This document shows positions 63,246-64,000 of a DNA stretch of 64,000 nucleotides, piece after piece. Both the position numbers and the translations under genes were made by a program. Each line of letters starts with the position of its first letter. Position 1 is the first letter of the stretch. Source of the DNA: Methanobacteriaceae archaeon (GTDB lineage Archaea > Methanobacteriota > Methanobacteria > Methanobacteriales > Methanobacteriaceae); the NCBI GenBank assembly GCA_013403005.1, contig JACBOA010000001.1:1-64000 (forward strand). Reading direction: 5' to 3'. A model generated the notes under the pieces. That model worked only from the letters and a program-made list of their open reading frames with translations, was not told the DNA's origin and did not search any database.

Positions 63246-64000
63246 TTGAGGCTGAAATACCGTGAAATTTGTTCAAAATTGTGCAATTAATGCCCCAAAT
63301 AATACAGGAAACACTTGGCTTAAAAAAGAGATTCCCTCCTTCACCACATTTCAAAAATTCTTCAAGCGTTTCGGATCCCTATTTTCTTCGATTAAAATGC
63401 TAAGTTAAACAGTTGAATTATTTGATGTAAATGAACCATGGGTGGCTGTAGATGGAACTGGCCACTCCGAAGACCAAGCCAGCATATATATTACGCTAAA
63501 AAAAATCGAAAAAAGAAAAGAAAAAAGGATAAAAAGCTACACTAAAAACCAAATATTAATAGAAACCCAAAAATACACAAGCATATATATTTGCTCAAAA
63601 AGTAGCCAGAAGGTCCTAAAAATTGATTCAAAAAGATGTAAATACAACTATATTATGAAAAACAAAAACAATATAGAAAACAATCAGGGATTCAGATTAG
63701 AAGAGTATTCGACAGTTAAAAAGAATACACACACCTCTTAAAGGAAGAATACAAAATAGCATCCAAGCATGGCACTGGCCAAAAAAACGGATCAAAAAAA
63801 GGTATAATATCGATTAAGCATGCAATCATATAGCATTAAAAAAAAAATGATAGCATCTAAGGAGCATTGTAGAAACAGTGATTTCAGTTTTAAAAAGATT
63901 ATTTGGAGTTAAAAACAATAGCCGAAGTGATATTTTAAGAAACAAAGAAATCAAACTACTAAATATATGTTATAAACCTACATCGCTACGTGAAACACTT
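63246..64000 (+). pseudogene. Decayed IS4/IS5-like transposase
   Basis: Transposase sequence is spread over three or more frames. A first piece gives LKYREICSKL (near 63246-63285). A second frame gives LGLKKEIPSFTTFQKFFKRF (about 63290-63405). A third gives the DDE-type core PWVAVDGTGHSEDQASIY (about 63435-63500). A late piece near 63862-63980 gives VETVISVLKRLFGV and SRSDILRNKEIKLLNICYK. Frameshifts and stops separate them, and the reading frame runs past the window end. It is clearly non-functional. The exact IS family is uncertain. Confidence 0.75.

Overview
The window reads as a piece of the chromosome of a hydrogenotrophic methanogen of the order Methanobacteriales, most likely a mesophilic Methanobacterium. 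The evidence is a tungsten-type formylmethanofuran dehydrogenase operon (fwdFGDACB), methanogenesis marker protein 8, an archaeal nif cluster with nifI1/nifI2 between nifH and nifD, the euryarchaeal nitrogen regulator NrpR, class I lysyl-tRNA synthetase, an ATP-dependent archaeal DNA ligase, an intron-containing elongator tRNA-Met and AT-rich spacers with archaeal TATA boxes. Both ends carry decayed insertion-sequence material.

Layout. 1-860: a transposase tail abutting a truncated membrane protein. 1-7.2 kb, minus strand: a two-gene UGSC-type pair, lysS, thiC and a PfkB sugar kinase. 7.3-9 kb: a LysR-like regulator divergent from hexuloisomerase hxlB, with palindromes between them. 9.3-18.2 kb: a molybdopterin/formate block with fdhD, a CMD protein, a NuoF-like flavoprotein, modE, moaA, mobB and a large NuoG-like/FdhA fusion. 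18.2-24.3 kb: the fwd operon behind a long leader with two matching operator-like sites. 24.4-35 kb, minus strand: an unclassified molybdopterin oxidoreductase, a NifX-like protein, a ferredoxin and nifN-E-K-D-I2-I1-H. 35.3-38 kb: a TrmB-like regulator divergent from an MFS exporter, with twin palindromes. 38-41 kb: the tungstate transporter tupABC with a ModE-like palindrome over its promoter. 41-45 kb: a small Cys-rich protein, nrpR and glnA. 45-56 kb: a lipoprotein, a ThiF-type enzyme, tRNA-Met, marker 8, a CBS protein, a second thiC, a glutaredoxin with a ferredoxin-thioredoxin-reductase/rubredoxin fusion, a FilR1-type regulator, a receiver-kinase protein with a degenerate phosphoacceptor site, and DNA ligase. 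56-64 kb: surface-glycan genes, phosphoglucosamine mutase, a small Zn-ribbon gene, an AfpA-like flavoprotein and a broken transposase.

How it fits together. Much of the window concerns Mo/W and nitrogen. TupABC imports tungstate, ModE probably senses oxyanion, MoaA and MobB make and modify the pterin cofactor, and FdhD activates the formate dehydrogenase. The consumers are Fwd, the Fdh-like fusion, the unclassified oxidoreductase and nitrogenase. NrpR sits beside glnA, and GGAA-N6-TTCC palindromes lie at both the glnA and nifH promoters. The most unusual content is a predicted NAD(P)-linked formate dehydrogenase (NuoF-like plus NuoG-like/FdhA) in a methanogen, where F420-linked FdhAB is the expected form, with its cofactor genes on the opposite strand between its two subunits. 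The UGSC pair, the MopB oxidoreductase at the nif locus and several shared palindromic operators also deserve attention. All functional calls rest on reading motifs by eye; no database search was possible.
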